DNA from: Typha latifolia
Taxonomy: Eukaryota > Streptophyta > Magnoliopsida > Poales > Typhaceae
DNA: 64,000 nt
Assembly (NCBI GenBank): GCA_019914945.1
Contig: CM034104.1
Location: 12,636,046-12,700,045 of the forward strand
Direction of reading: 5' to 3'
In this document: piece by piece, positions 1 to 13,100 of the stretch
Layout: each line of letters opens with the position of its first letter
Numbering within the stretch: the stretch's first letter is position 1
Notes under the pieces: generated by a model
Seen by the model: the letters and a program-made list of their open reading frames with translations, nothing else
Told to the model about the DNA's origin: nothing
Databases searched by the model: none
Made by a program: the position numbers and the translations under genes

Positions 1-1421
1 GGCTGGATGCTGCAATCGATCGAATAATTTCTCCTGAACCATCCACATCTACAATTGGCATCATCAAGAACTAGTTTAGCTTATCAGTGCCACACTTTCT
101 GGCTATTAAAACTGAAAACTATTGACTCGTTCCATCTACTTACCATCAGTTGAACTAGTTTTAGACCTCATTTTGAGCCAGAGGACAACAAGACCTACAA
201 CTGCCAGTGCCACTGCAGTTAATCCAAGAGCAATGCCCAGCTTCTTGCGAACTGCCGTCAGAAATTGATTGTCATTTCTATGTAGGAAAAATTAGTTTCG
301 CATAGGAGAACAAGAGAAGAAAAGAAATCAAATAATATAACTCATGAACCATCGCCAGTTTCTAAATATTCTCAAGAAATAGTTAAAATTGAAGTATCTA
401 CATGAATTATAAAATTCTAGCTTCTAGTTTCTGAATTACCTTCTGCACAATAAAAACAAGTCCTCGAAATCAACAACTGCCCTATGATATCATAACTATT
501 ATGAATACAAAAATTTAACAAAATAGGAGGACTTATTGAAATTACCAGAAGAAGAGCCAACATTTCCTGATGTTCCTGTTAGGTAGAAAGGATCCTTAGA
601 GTACCTCATAAAGCATCCTGCATTCATAGCTTTCCCATCTTCAGCTGGCAAGCACTTAACCACATTCTTTTTCGCATTCTCCAAGCAATCTTTGCATCCA
701 GTAGCATTCAAAGACCTCCAACACTGTGCTATCCCATAAACCATTACACCCTGAGACACAATTGAGCTCCCCACTTGATAATAATCATTGCTAGCATAAG
801 CCCGCGACGTCAAGTTGTTAAGCAAAGTAGTAACAAGATTATCCAACTTTGTAGAGTTCGGCATAGATGCAGTTGAATTTTCACAAACATAAGTATCCGA
901 CGCATCGATGGCCTCGGTAGAAACATTATGATCCGCGTACCTATTACAGAATACAGCGAGTCAGCATGGTATCAGATTACGAGCTTCAAAGTTCGTATCA
1001 GCTTAAGCTTCTAGAGAAGATGGTGAGTTAACAAATACCGGAGAAAGCAACCGTCGAGATAGATACGGGAGTCGGTCGCCGGAAGGCAGTGAGGAAGCTT
1101 GAGCCTACTCTGAGCATAGCAGAGCTGGCAATCAGTAGGAGAGAGGTAGTTAAAGCATTGGCCAAGGCCATAGACTATGTTAGAGTTGCCTGAGACTGCA
1201 ACACCAAAGCCGCTCTTGGTGATGTTTTGGAATATAATTTCCATTGCATTGACGAAGTTGACGTCGAAAGCTTCAGCATCTTTGGATTGATTTTTGCCAC
1301 AAATGGTGGCAATAATGGCCGGGGAAGTACTGTCATCGGATTTGGAGGATGAGATTGTAAGTAAGAGGAGGAGGAGGAGGAGGAGGTGGTGGTGGGAGAT
1401 AGACACCAAAGTTGACATCAT
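1..1421 (-). CDS. Cysteine-rich receptor-like protein kinase (DUF26/CRK), 5' part, truncated by window edge
   Basis: Receptor-like kinase of the plasma membrane with an extracellular pair of Gnk2/DUF26 domains. Exons read on the minus strand: 1421-1039, 940-546, 251-144, 48-1; they join in one frame. Exon 1 gives a signal peptide with a run of about nine leucines, then DUF26 domain 1 with the family spacing C-X8-C-X2-C (CFNYLSPTDCQLC). Exon 2 carries DUF26 domain 2 (CWRSLNATGCKDC) with several N-glycosylation sequons and a Ser/Gly-rich linker. Exon 3 encodes one membrane segment of about 21 residues (ALGLTAVALAVVGLVVLW) followed by basic residues. Exon 4 starts the juxtamembrane region (DGSGEIIRSIAASS); the kinase domain would lie left of base 1. 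Two adjacent ATGs (1419-1421, 1416-1418) could start it; I use the first. Such receptors act in stress, immunity and ROS signalling; the ligand is unknown. Family call firm, exact orthologue not assigned. Confidence 0.88.
1365..1400 (-). repeat. Coding (CTC)n microsatellite encoding the poly-Leu signal peptide core
   Basis: GGA/GGT triplet run on the plus strand, read as CTC/CAC codons on the minus strand. It encodes His-His-His followed by the leucine run of the CRK signal peptide, so length changes would alter the hydrophobic core in frame. Confidence 0.8.
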
Positions 1422-2384
1422 TTGTTTGTAAAAAATCTGGCTTCTAGATTATGGAATTGTGGAAGCCTCTGAGGGGCTGAAGAAGGAATGATGCATTTGT
1501 ATTGTCCGATTGAAGAAGAGGATGGGCAAAGGCTTAATCTTTGGTCCAAATTGTCTTTAGAGTTCAAGCAGTCTTCGATTACCACCTGCTGCATTGAAAA
1601 CTTTTGCACGCCTCTTAAGGACTTTTCTGGAACTTGGTATGATAACCAATTGACCACCGTTTGGTTACCAGGGAAAAAATTAGTATAGGAAAAAATTAGG
1701 ATTAAAGAAAATACGGATTTAGTATAGTAATACATATTTCTTTCTCCTCTCTTCTTTTATTTAATATTCTTTTATTTATCGGTTACTATTTTATTTTTAA
1801 AAATATATCAAATCTTTTCAATCTCTTTCTATTTTCTCATCCTCTTTAGTAATTTACCAGACTATAATTTTAACTTTATATCACATCAATTATAATTATT
1901 ATATATTATAATAATAAAATTAAAACAGCTACACTGATCTTATTTTATTGTTTACTACCCAGTTTTCCTTTCATATTTTATCTTATATGCAACTGAATTT
2001 CCTCTGGTAACAATGCTTGGGATAATGATAAGGATCGCCTATTTACATGAATGAAAATAAAGCTACAGTACCCTTGTATGCTTTAGACTTAAGCATATAT
2101 TTTTTGAAAGAGTCAACTTAATTTTATAATTTATCTATTATTAAGAAAGAGTTAGTCTTTTTATTTAGCTTGTAATTAGCTTTATATTTTTTTTAAAATA
2201 AAAAAATACATGCAGTGGAACTTTTGCAATTTAAAAATAAATTATGTACGCACTGTTATAATAATGAGAAATTTGTATATAACACCTTACTTTTTTTAAC
2301 CAAAATGTGATTTATATCATACATTTTAGCGAATATGTGTCGTAAACATTATGCGTTATAATTAAACTAACACCGTAAGAATAT

Positions 2385-2585
2385 TTTATTAAGTAAAAAT
2401 ATTTTATTTCTAAAATACCTAAAATACCTTTAGTATGATTTGGTTGATGATATTTTTATAATTTTTTTATATAGCTAACTTAATTTAGATATTTAGTTAA
2501 ATTTAACTAACAACATAGTATTTTCTATAAATATTCACTAAATTATATGATTCGATTTATAAATCCTAAAAATATGTGATTTAAT
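2385..2585. repeat. Dispersed AT-rich repeat R1, copy a
   Basis: Resembles 4498-4735 in the same orientation through a shared order of motifs: ATATTTTATT, CTAAAATA, TATTTTTATA, ATATAG plus TTAATTTA, TTAACTTTAATTAAC-like, and ATTATATGA followed by an AATTTATAA-like motif. Divergence is high, so age and class are unclear. No terminal repeats were recognised. Confidence 0.5.
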
Positions 2586-3680
2586 TAAAATAAAAAATAT
2601 TATATGAAAATTAACTATAATAAAATACATATAAAAGTATAGTCGGTTTTAATATAAATTAAATATAATTAAATTATAAAATCCCCGCGCGGTAGAGGAA
2701 AAGATATTCCACTTATATATATTTTTATTTGGAGGAAACTTAAGTTGACCAATGATTGATAAGACAAGGCATCAGCACGTGTCAAACTTAAGTTGACTGT
2801 CTCAATCTCACCTAATCTGTTTTTTTTTTCTTTTTCTCCCACTAAGTTTGAAAACCGAACACGTCTTCCAAAATGAGTTCATGACCCAACTTCTCTGAAT
2901 AATTTAATACAGTACTTATGTTTGTGCCTTAAAATTCGTCCACATTAACCATCTCAGGCTAATTGGCCCAGTCCACTTAATTTTGGCCCAGTCCACTCTC
3001 GTTTTTTCAGTTGGAAACTGTTAATAATAAATCGCCACTGGAGATGGATCTATTTTAAAGAGATTACGAAATATAAGGAAACAATTGAGTAATCTCAAAT
3101 ACAAATAATTTTTATGTGCACAAACTCTAAATCGGATAAAAATCTATAGATTTAAGCTCAGATTGAAATCAATTATTAAAATATACATTAGTTATAAGAA
3201 GTTTATAAATCACTTATCGATCTCCACGACTCGATTTATAACGAGTTTATAAATCATTATTTTTTGCAATAGATTTTTAAACTTCAGTAACTTTTGAGGT
3301 TGATCATTCAATTTCAGTGACCCTTAAAATATAGTTCTTTTAAATCGAATTGAATAGAAAATTTAATTTCACATCGACTAAAATAGTTGTAGATCTCCAA
3401 AAATCTCCCTAAATAAAAGTGGCGAGTAAAGTTTATATTTTCGTAACCCTTAAATTTCTAATTTAGATAAGAACTCTTCGATTCTATAAAATTCCCTAAC
3501 AAATTGTGATAACATTTGAACACATGTGAAAATCACATTAGAACCCATCTGGACTACTTCAATTCTAATATTGATTTGATATATATATATATATATATAA
3601 ACCAAATCTTTAAATAAATATTAACCAAACCACAGCGTTTTTTTTACTAAACTTAAAAATTACTAAGCTATTTTCCTCAT

Positions 3681-3975
3681 AACTAAAGAGATTACGGGTT
3701 CAACTCCAACCCAAAATAATATTGTAAAAAAATTATTTAGTAATTGGTGGTTTGATATATTGGCTTGTTTCGGTCGATGACTCAGCAGTGTGATTAGCTT
3801 GGAGAAATAGCTTGGCAATACAATGACTTAGCAGCATTTAATTCAGAGTAATTATTCGGCGATGCATATGGTTTGAAATTTAGACTAGGCAGCTAAAAAT
3901 TTAGTGGGACTTAAGTGCTTCTGTATCTAAAAAGAGTTGGCATTTTGTCAGGCTCATATCTAGTTTTTGAGGTTA
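3681..3975. repeat. Dispersed repeat R2, copy a, with tRNA B-box-like head
   Basis: About 295 bp, matching 5112-5402 directly. Shared landmarks are AATAATATT, GGTGGTTT, GATGACTC, GGAGAAATAGCTT, TTCAGAGTAAT, TTCGGCGA and GAGTTGGC-like near the end. The head contains GGGTTCAACTCC, close to the Pol III B-box consensus GGTTCRANYCC, so a SINE origin is possible. I do not recognise the family. Confidence 0.6.
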
Positions 3976-4497
3976 CAAATAAAAAAATAAAAAAAATAAA
4001 AAAACTAAGACCCAAAACCCAAAAGTCAGAAATATATATATATTTTTTACCCCCTGAAATAAAATAATTTTTTTGGAAATGGTCTCCTAGCATATGGAAT
4101 GGTACGGTTTAAGATTCTCCAGGCCACTCGATCAAGTTGGGTAGCTAATCTGCCGCTATAACTTCTGCACATCTCTACGACAAGCTGTCGATTTGTTATT
4201 TGTTACAGTTGTCTGCTTCAGAAGCTCTAGTAAATTTAACTGGTAGATTTAGCTGTCTGCTGTTAGAGGGGACAGACGAATGCACAAGAAAATGTCAAAG
4301 TACACCCCATTGGACCGAACGGCGCACTAAAGGACACGTGGAGACAACTCAGTGGTTGATACGCCGCAATAAATATACAAGGGAGTGCTCCTCGGATACT
4401 ATGCAAGTCCAATGTGCGTCAGAAAGAAAGATTGTATACATCCACGAAATGTAGGAACTTCGTGCATACCAACCAGGCAATTGATACCGAACTCCAG

Positions 4498-4735
4498 AAT
4501 ATTTCATTAAATAAAGATATTTTATTTTTAAAACAATTAAAACGCTATTATTTCTAAAATAATTAAAATATCCTTAATATGACTTAAAGATATTTTTATA
4601 TATTTTTAATATAGTTAATTTAATTAAGATGTTTGATTAACTTTAATTAACAGATCTGATAGCAAAATATTTTTAACACATATTCGTTAAATTATATGAC
4701 TCAATTTATAATAATAAAAATGTCCTAAAGTATAA
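4498..4735. repeat. Dispersed AT-rich repeat R1, copy b
   Basis: Second diverged copy of the repeat at 2385-2585, same orientation. Together with R2 the order is R1-R2-R1-R2, but the R1-R1 and R2-R2 spacings differ (about 2.1 and 1.4 kb). Confidence 0.5.
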
Positions 4736-5111
4736 TTTTGTTAAAAGAAAGGGCGTTATCGGATAATTTCACTAGTAATAATTAGGATGAACAGACAAAG
4801 AGTAGTAGAGGTACTTTCATTTCATGTGAATCCACCGAGGAGAGAAATTTTAAATTCAAAATGCATCGATGGAGACGCCCTCAAGATTCCAACAGCAAGG
4901 AAATCCAGTTAATAAGAACAATAGATAGAATAAAGCTGCCGTTTGCTTGATGTGTATTACAAGGAAGCCATTATTTTAAAATATCTTTAAATTTCTATTT
5001 AAAAATTGTTACATAAAAGACAACCCCTAGCTGAGCAGTTTGAGTCTATAATAAAATTATAATTTCAGTACTAACAAATTCTAGTAGAATTGATAGATAC
5101 ATTGCTCGTAA

Positions 5112-5402
5112 CCAATAAGGTCATATGTTTAACTCTAATCCTAAATAATATTATGGAGAAATTATTATTTAGTGGTTGGTGGTTTAGTGACTTTGCTTGA
5201 TTCAATTGATGACTCGACATTGCGATTAGTTTGGAGAAATAGCTTCGAGTAGATTTAAACGTTATTTGGTTCAGAGTAATTTATTCGGCGACGCATATGA
5301 CTTGAAGCCTAAACTAGATAACTAAAAACTTGGTGAGGCCTAAGTGTCTCCGTATCTAGAGAGGGTTGGCCATTTGTCCGGTCCAAATTTAGCATTTGGA
5401 CT
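5112..5402. repeat. Dispersed repeat R2, copy b
   Basis: Second copy of the 3681-3975 repeat. Its B-box-like head is more decayed (GTTTAACTCTAATCC). Estimated by eye at roughly 75 percent identity over the conserved blocks. Confidence 0.6.
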
Positions 5403-5562
5403 CATGCATGATAAAAAAAATTATAATTTCAAATTTATTACTAATTTATATTTTAAAAATGATTAGTTACTTTGACTAGTCTACAATTAGCTGAAGAAAT
5501 TTTTTGATAGACGAAGCTGTCTACTAACTTTTACAAAGGGTTGTATGATTTATTCACTAGTT

Positions 5563-5630
<68 letters not shown>
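5563..5630. repeat. Compound (CA)n(TA)n microsatellite
   Basis: About 14 CA units (5563-5590) run directly into about 20 TA units (5591-5630). A similar but shorter compound CA/TA tract occurs at 27967-27998. Confidence 0.95.
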
Positions 5631-5633
<3 letters not shown>

Positions 5634-7152
5634 GTTAGATAATTAATCGGTCTAAAAAGTAAAACTATTCTTGAAAGTATTTGATATCATAACTATATAA
5701 TTATCAACCACTTGCTACTTGGGAATTTTGGAGTTCTCTCATTAATGCACTTCGAAGAGCTAAAATATATACATCTATATATAAATGTGGCATATGAACC
5801 TTGGATGATTGGAAAACAGTACTTAAATCTATTTCTTTTTTAATGCCGTAGTAGTGGGCATGATTTATTACCAAGTGGGTCCGGTTGTCTGATTTCATCG
5901 TGCCTTCCAAGTTACAATGATGTGATTTGAATGACAAAAAAAAAGTTATAATGGTGAGATTAATTAGAAGCTAATCTATCACCTATCTCATATTTTTCAC
6001 CTTAAGAGAAAAAATAATCCAAAGTACGTTCAAAAGACCGATTTTTTTTAAACAAATATTATTAATTTACCGGAGAGCTTTAACTAATTATCTCAAGATC
6101 TGAGAATTTATTTTTAAGCATTACTCCTAAATTAGTTCAGTGTGGCTTCTACTCTTTGTCAGGATCAATTAAGAATTAACTGTGATTTCATGGGTCTGAG
6201 GTTGACATCCAACAACATTGGCAGTCTAAGAAAAGATGATTTGGACCCTCAAAATTTTTATATCCATTTGTGAGTTTTGAATAGATTTTTTTTTTTTTTT
6301 TTTTTTTGTTGTTGTTGAAAATAAACAGTATCAGTTCAACTAAGCTTTATTTATTTGTGCAGAATAGGTGGTTTTAGGTAAGAATAAAATCACCTATTTG
6401 AACATTTATTAGAAGTAAATAAAATAATGAAGAAGAAGGGTAGTACTAGTTTCTTGTTGCCTAATCATACTGATTAGATGCTATAATGCCAGATCTAATA
6501 GTATTTATTTTACTTACAATATAAGTTAAGGAATATAATGCAATAGTTTTCAACTTTAAGAGTTGACTTATTTGGACATGCTATTAATCATTTTTTTGCT
6601 AGTTAATCAAATTCAATCAAATTTAAGGCAACATAGTCCTTTTTTCAAAATAAAAGAGAGAGAGAATAGTAGCCTCCAAATTTTTGAGAGAGAGAGAGGA
6701 GAGAAAGACTACCATCTTTTTTGCAAAAGAGAGAGTGAAGTGTGATGAAGAGAGGTACTATTACTGACAAAAGCTTATTCCAATAGGGAAATCTGAGACC
6801 TTGCTTCACGTGGTCTGTCTGCTTCTTTCCCACTTTACCTCTCAAAATTCACCAATTTTCCCCCCCTCAGCTACTTCTCCGTCTCTCTTTCTTCCCTTCG
6901 ATGGAGGAAATCCACCACCAAATCGATCGCACTCGCAGAACAATGTATGCATTCTAGTCTCCCTTTCTCGGCGCTTCTAGTTTTTCTCCCCCCCTCTCTA
7001 GCTCCTTCTTTTTGTTGGGTTTCGGCTAAGATCACTGGTTTGGGCCCTGATCAGGTAAAGGAAGGATCTTTGTTGAATTTTAAGGAAGATTTCGCGGTGG
7101 GCTTTTGTTGGTTTCGGTTATTTTTCGGGGGCTTGTCTCCATTGTTGGAGAA

Positions 7153-10100
7153 ATGGGTTTCATCTCACGAAAGCTCTTCCCCTCGTGTGGGAGCATGTGC
7201 GTGTGCTGCCCGGCGTTGCGCCCGAGCTCTCGGCGGCCTGTGAAGCGGTACAAGAAGTTGCTCGCCGAGATATTCCCCAAAACGCTTGTAAGATTTCGTT
7301 TTGGCCTGTAGTTTAGCAGGAAACTAGTCGCATTTTTCTTGTTATGTCGAATACCTGATGAAGAATTTTAATTTGGTAAGTTTGGTTCGAAATAAATGTT
7401 CTGTTTTCTTGACCGTGACGTATTCGATGAAAAATCTAGTTATGAAGTAGCATTTTCAGTTTTAAGTTTTTCTTTTTTTGTTGCATTTCGAGGTGTGCTT
7501 GTTTTGGCGATCAAGAAGTTGAACATGATTTGTTGCATTCTCGGCTTTTCCTTTGAGTAAAAGTAAATTTGATAAACTTCCTCAAGAGTCAACTGCAGTG
7601 CAAATTCTCGACAAGCTTTACTTCTCGTGAGAGTTAAAACCAGTCACTTAATTACAAAGTATCTTTTGGCCCAAGTGTAATCGAACCCAATATTGAAACT
7701 TCAGGCCTTGCAGCCAGTCTCATATGTTAATTGCTAGATTCAGTACTTTGAAGAAAGCGAGAAATCCGATGGTCCGTTGAAATGAAAAAGGCAATTGTAG
7801 TGCTAACTGAAATATGATAATTGTCGCAAAAAAAAAGTAAAAGAAAAAAGAAGAGTGTCCAGCACAGGAGGCTCCACTTAACTCTACTCATTTCTTTATG
7901 CAGGATGGGCCCTTAAATGAGAGGAAAATCATGAAACTGTGTGAATATGCTGCTAAGAATCCGCTTCGCATCCCGAAGGTTTGGGATATTAAAGTCATCA
8001 TTCTTTAAAAATAAGTATATGGAAAATTTGTTTGTTATTTAACTTTTCTACACCCTTAAATAGATTGCCAAATTTCTTGAACAAAGGAGTCACAAAGAGC
8101 TGCGAGCTGGACATGTCAACTTTGTTATGATTATTACTGAAGCCTACAATAAATTGCTGTACATTTGTAAGGAGCAGATGTAAGTTGTATATTTCTTTTA
8201 GCTACTTATTTCAATCTTGTTTATTGGTATTCATAAGTATCTTTTGACCATGTCTTTAGAGGTCAAATAACTTCCTATATTCTGTTTTCCGCCGAGAGAA
8301 AATGTCAAAATTTCAAGAACTTTATTGTTTCCTCAGCTTTTGTGGCTTAGCTGTATATTGCCTCATGCTGCTGCTCTTTTAGATGCCTATTTTTCATTCT
8401 TTCCTAGCTATTAATCTTGCCAAACATAGAGATATCATAACATGTTATTTGTTTTTTATTTATTCTCTACTGTTACCTCCTTGTGTTACTTACACTCAAT
8501 GAGGTCTATTGCATAAAAGGGTCTTTAGGCAGTCTTCTTAATATGGCACAACCTTAATTAATTAGAGAACAAACTCTTCTGCACTAGCCGCCTATGGTGT
8601 GTCTATGGCAGGCGAGTAGGCATCCTGTTAAGTCCAATTCTCTGCAACTAGCCTACCGCTGTATTGTTGTGGTGCAGATTCTTTGTGATATCAGATTTCA
8701 GAAGCTGCTCAAATGCTCCAAAGATTCGTGAAAGCGCGTCAAGTTTAAGTGATTAAAGTTGCCTTCTAGAGACACATCAAGAGCATGTTTAGTTAGCAAA
8801 TCAGCTACAGTACTTACCTTAAAACCTGAATCTTTATGATATGGATGAATGAATCAAAATGCGACTTCTTAGAATTTTACTACTCTGGTTGTTTTAGTTG
8901 GATTGCTTAACCTTTTGCAAAGTCAGACTCTCCATTGTTGCAAGCTGCAACTATGTATACAATGCAACTCCACCAATTGAAAGTAAAAAAGCACTTTATT
9001 CTTTCTTATCATTTAAGTAATCTCTTTCTTCTCAATTTTGCACTACTGTTGTTGTCAGGTACAGTGGTGTATAGCTTATTTTTTGGCTTTCTACATACTA
9101 TAGATATACTCCTTACTCGACCAAACTAAGGGAGCAAATAGTTGATCACATAAAAATTACCTTCAGCTACATATGGCAAAGGTAAATCTGGTGTCTCGAT
9201 TCCTGAAATTGAAAGATCATTGTGTTAGCAATATATGTAATTATGTATATATTCAATTTCCTTGTACACTACTTTTTCAACTCTTACCCTGAGCCTCAAG
9301 GCAGTAGAAGCCCTTCTCTGGAGGAACCATATCACTTCATCTTATATGACACTAAACTTGGATGTGATTCCATATTGAGGGCATACCAAATCTTAGTTGC
9401 TTATCTTAATTGTTTATCATTGATGAACATCAAGTGCTGTGGAATTCTGTAGTTATTGTATATTTCCTATTGTAAATATTTCTGTGACAAGTCACATGAT
9501 TAGTAGAAAATTTTTATGAGATTGGACACTCATTCTTATTGTATGCTATATGGTATAGGGCATATTTTGCTGTCAGCCTGTTGAATGTTATCATGGAGCT
9601 TCTGGATAGCAAACAACAAGATGCTATACTAATCCTCGGATGCAAAACTTTGACAAGATTTATCTATAGTCAGGTAAGGCATGAATGAGATGCTAGGCAT
9701 CTCATAAGGTGTTCTCGTTTTTAAAGATTCCCTAAATATCTCTGAAGTCACTAAGTTTTAAATTTGGGAGATGTCTATACTCCATACATTCTTCACATGT
9801 AGCCAACATTGTTCTTTCCCTGTAAACCAACCAGGTTTGGAGATTTGTCTCTTATTATATCTTCATCTTGATTGCTAAAAGTTGAAACAGAAACTCATAG
9901 ACAAAAGAGGAGAGAGACGTGATAGTGCAAAAATGAAGGAATTTCATGCTTGAGAATGAATAGCTGCATCCAGTTAATTCATGCAAAAATGTTCTCGCAA
10001 CATACAAATTATACTATGCTTGAAAGGTGGATCACAACATGAATTGGCATTTAGTTTTGCACACATTTCTTCTACTTTCTCAATTTTTTTCTTTTTTGAT

Positions 10101-13100
10101 GTGACATTTGTCTTTGGTGAAGATCTATGAGTAGTTTAACTTGTTCGAATATTCTCATCCTTCTGTAACTTGTTAGGAACTTAGGATTGTAATATCGGTA
10201 ATGAATTGTGAAGATATTATCTGTATGTGTCCATATTTCATGGGTTTTTGGTGAACATGGGTCTTATTTTACTTGGAGTATTTTGAATCCTTCGTTGCAA
10301 CCTTCCATTCTATTGTCCTTGTAACATTGCCTTTTCACTGACTCTTAATATGAACAGGCTGATAACACATATGCACGGAATATTGAAAGCTTAGTTTGCA
10401 AAGTATGTAACCTTGCACGTGAACATGGAGAGGAACATGATAGTCTTCAGCAGGCTGCAAGCCTGCAATGTTTGTCAGCAATGGTCATTTATCTTTTTGA
10501 CACCTATTTGATCGTTATACCTTTAATTTTGTTGCTCTTAAGTCTACTTTAGAGGTATACTAACAATCCATTCTTCTATTGCAGGTCTGGTTTATGACAG
10601 AATATTCATATATTTTTTCTGATTTTGATGAGGTGATGTATTGTCAGTTTCTTGCTGTTTTGTTATGTGTTATCTCAGAACTCTATATTTAGGTCTTAGA
10701 TGAAGGCATTTGATAAGTCCTTCATAAACTCTGACTTTACGGCAGCTTGCGACAGAGCAAGCTGTTTAAGCATGCTTCTTGCAACTTGTTACAACTTGGG
10801 ACAAAGTTGATCTGGACCCATTTTTAGTGTAGCCTATCATAGATGCATCGTATTGAGTAGTGTATATTTTATATTGTCATTGACACACCGAACAGTTATG
10901 ACAACTGTTTGACCCATCTAAACTAATCTTTTTATCACACAAATCAGTAAGAAACTGTTAAATACCAGTCTAAGTGAAGTGTTAGGAATTTTATCATGTC
11001 TACCCAGGTAACCCTGGAAAAAGGCCAGCCACATATGAACACTTGAAACTTGTTCCTAACCATTGCCTTCCCAACAGTATGAAGTTGCTTTGACTTTGTT
11101 ACATCTAATTTTGTAACATTTGTATGATGTTGTACATAACTTAAGAGTAGTAGACGGATTTCAAATATTAGATCATTTCGTGGTGTTTCAGATCGTCCAT
11201 TCCATCTTGGAAAATTATCGGATAGATGAACCTGTTGATGGTGATGATGGAAGACATGTTTCACACCATAATTGGGTTGATGAAGTAGTTAGATGTGAAG
11301 CAAGAACTGGTGTAATCGTTGGCAGTGATGTCAGCCCAAGCCATACAACCATGAGGCTACGACCAACCACAAACAATTCTTCAAATCTGACTAGGTAGGA
11401 AGCTAAATTTTTTGTGAACTGTAATATGATGCAACTTGTTTCATTCTATGGTGAAAAGTTCCCCTATTCGTTAAAGCAGGGAAGAGCGTGAATCACCGGA
11501 AGTATGGTCACATATTTGCATACAAAAACTTGCTGAACTAGCTAAAGAAAGTACAACAATGCGCCGCATTTTGGATCCAATGCTTATTTACTTTGACACA
11601 GAAAGGCAGTGGGCACCTCGGCATGGGTTGGCTTTGCTTGTATTGTCTGATATGTGTTTGCTAGAGAAGATTTCAGGTAATTTAATCCACCTCTTGCTTC
11701 AACAAATCTGTTGCCAGAGATGCTTTATCTGTTACAGAACCGTAAGTGATGGTTTAAGAAATTTAATAAATGCTATTAATCTGGAATGATATAGTTATTT
11801 GACTAATCCGTTCTTGGATTGGTGTTGCTCTCTCTATGAATTCATATAATGTTACAAACCCGTCTTTGATGTGGCAGCTATATTTTAGAAGTTTTGGAAA
11901 GATAGGATTAAGAGAGGGGGTCATTGTAAAACCTTTTAAATTTAGATACACAGCAAAAAGCAATTCTCTAGCAAGATACACAGTTACACACCCATAAAGT
12001 TTACAGGAAACTTAATCATGTGATTCTTGTACTAAATTTATTGCGTCAGGCAGACCTAGAATTGCATTACTTCCTTTTCAACACTTGACCGAAAATATAT
12101 GTTGGAATGGCAGGCACAGTTGCACGCCATTGCTTCTGTTTGTTCTGCTACATGCACATTACTCCACTTTATTAGTTAACAATGGGGCACTAGCTGCCAT
12201 AAGCTGGAATTAAGCAGAACAATAATCCTTGATTATCAACCATTTGTTCAAATTTCTCTTCGGTGTGATAATTTTATTTTCTGTTTCTGTATATGTATTT
12301 AATTCTATATTCATATGCATATGTACTTTATTTTTATGGATAATTTTTCCTCCTTTTTCTATTATGACCCATTTATTCGCTTGTTTTCATCTTGTAATGC
12401 ACTAATAGAATGTGTATTCATGTTAAAGATTTTAGGCCTATGTTTTGTTTGTGGCTGGGGCTAGACCCTGAACTTGATTAGGATCCCCCTAACCATGTTC
12501 AATAACCAAACACTATTTTATCCATAACCAAATTTACTCCCAAAAAAAGAGAGTAAAAAATGAGTCTAAATTTGATTTCTGATCACATTATAAATTTACC
12601 ATAGAAATGACTTGTATTTATGTTTTACAAATTTAATAGTAATATTTTGTACTATTTACATGTCTTATCCTCAATTTTCTTAAAAAATACAAATGTTTTC
12701 ACTCATTTATGTCATATCAAAGTAATAATGACACCTATTTCTAAGCTTTTCTTATATATCTTCAATTTTCCTCCAAAATAAACACATTTCCCTGCAAAAA
12801 TCTACTAACCACAATAGCTTATAAATTGTTTATTGGCTCGTGTGCTTTTAAACCCATAAGTGGTTGTAAGCCTGCAATAGTTTACTTTCACTTGATTTTA
12901 AATGATGTTTGTAATATTGAGATTTTCTTAAAAAAATGTAACCTTACATGCGGGCTTACAAGTGCACACAAAAAAGAAAAACGTTAACCTTGTAGCAGCT
13001 TGCTGGCTTCAGCCGCGCAAGTCTGTGGAAAAAAAAGGTTATTTAGTGGTCGGGGGCTTACAAGCCTTAAGCCAGCAACCATGCAGACTTAAGGCTTGTA

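Larger units (their letters stand above)
1740..7152. other. AT-rich intergenic region with dispersed repeats, then SRL2 promoter/5' UTR
   Basis: No credible coding exon seen. The region holds two pairs of diverged direct repeats (listed separately), TA and CA/TA microsatellites (about 3579-3599 and 5563-5630), and a T-run near 6286-6306. From about 6650 the sequence becomes GA/CT-rich, and from about 6860 it resembles a transcribed 5' UTR of the downstream gene. A short upstream ATG frame of 18 codons begins at 6901. I saw no clear TATA box. Confidence 0.6.

Noticed and set aside
1418..1735. 105-codon minus-strand frame directly upstream of the CRK
   Set aside because: It has no family resemblance, a different frame and no linker to the CRK; treated as 5' flank/UTR.
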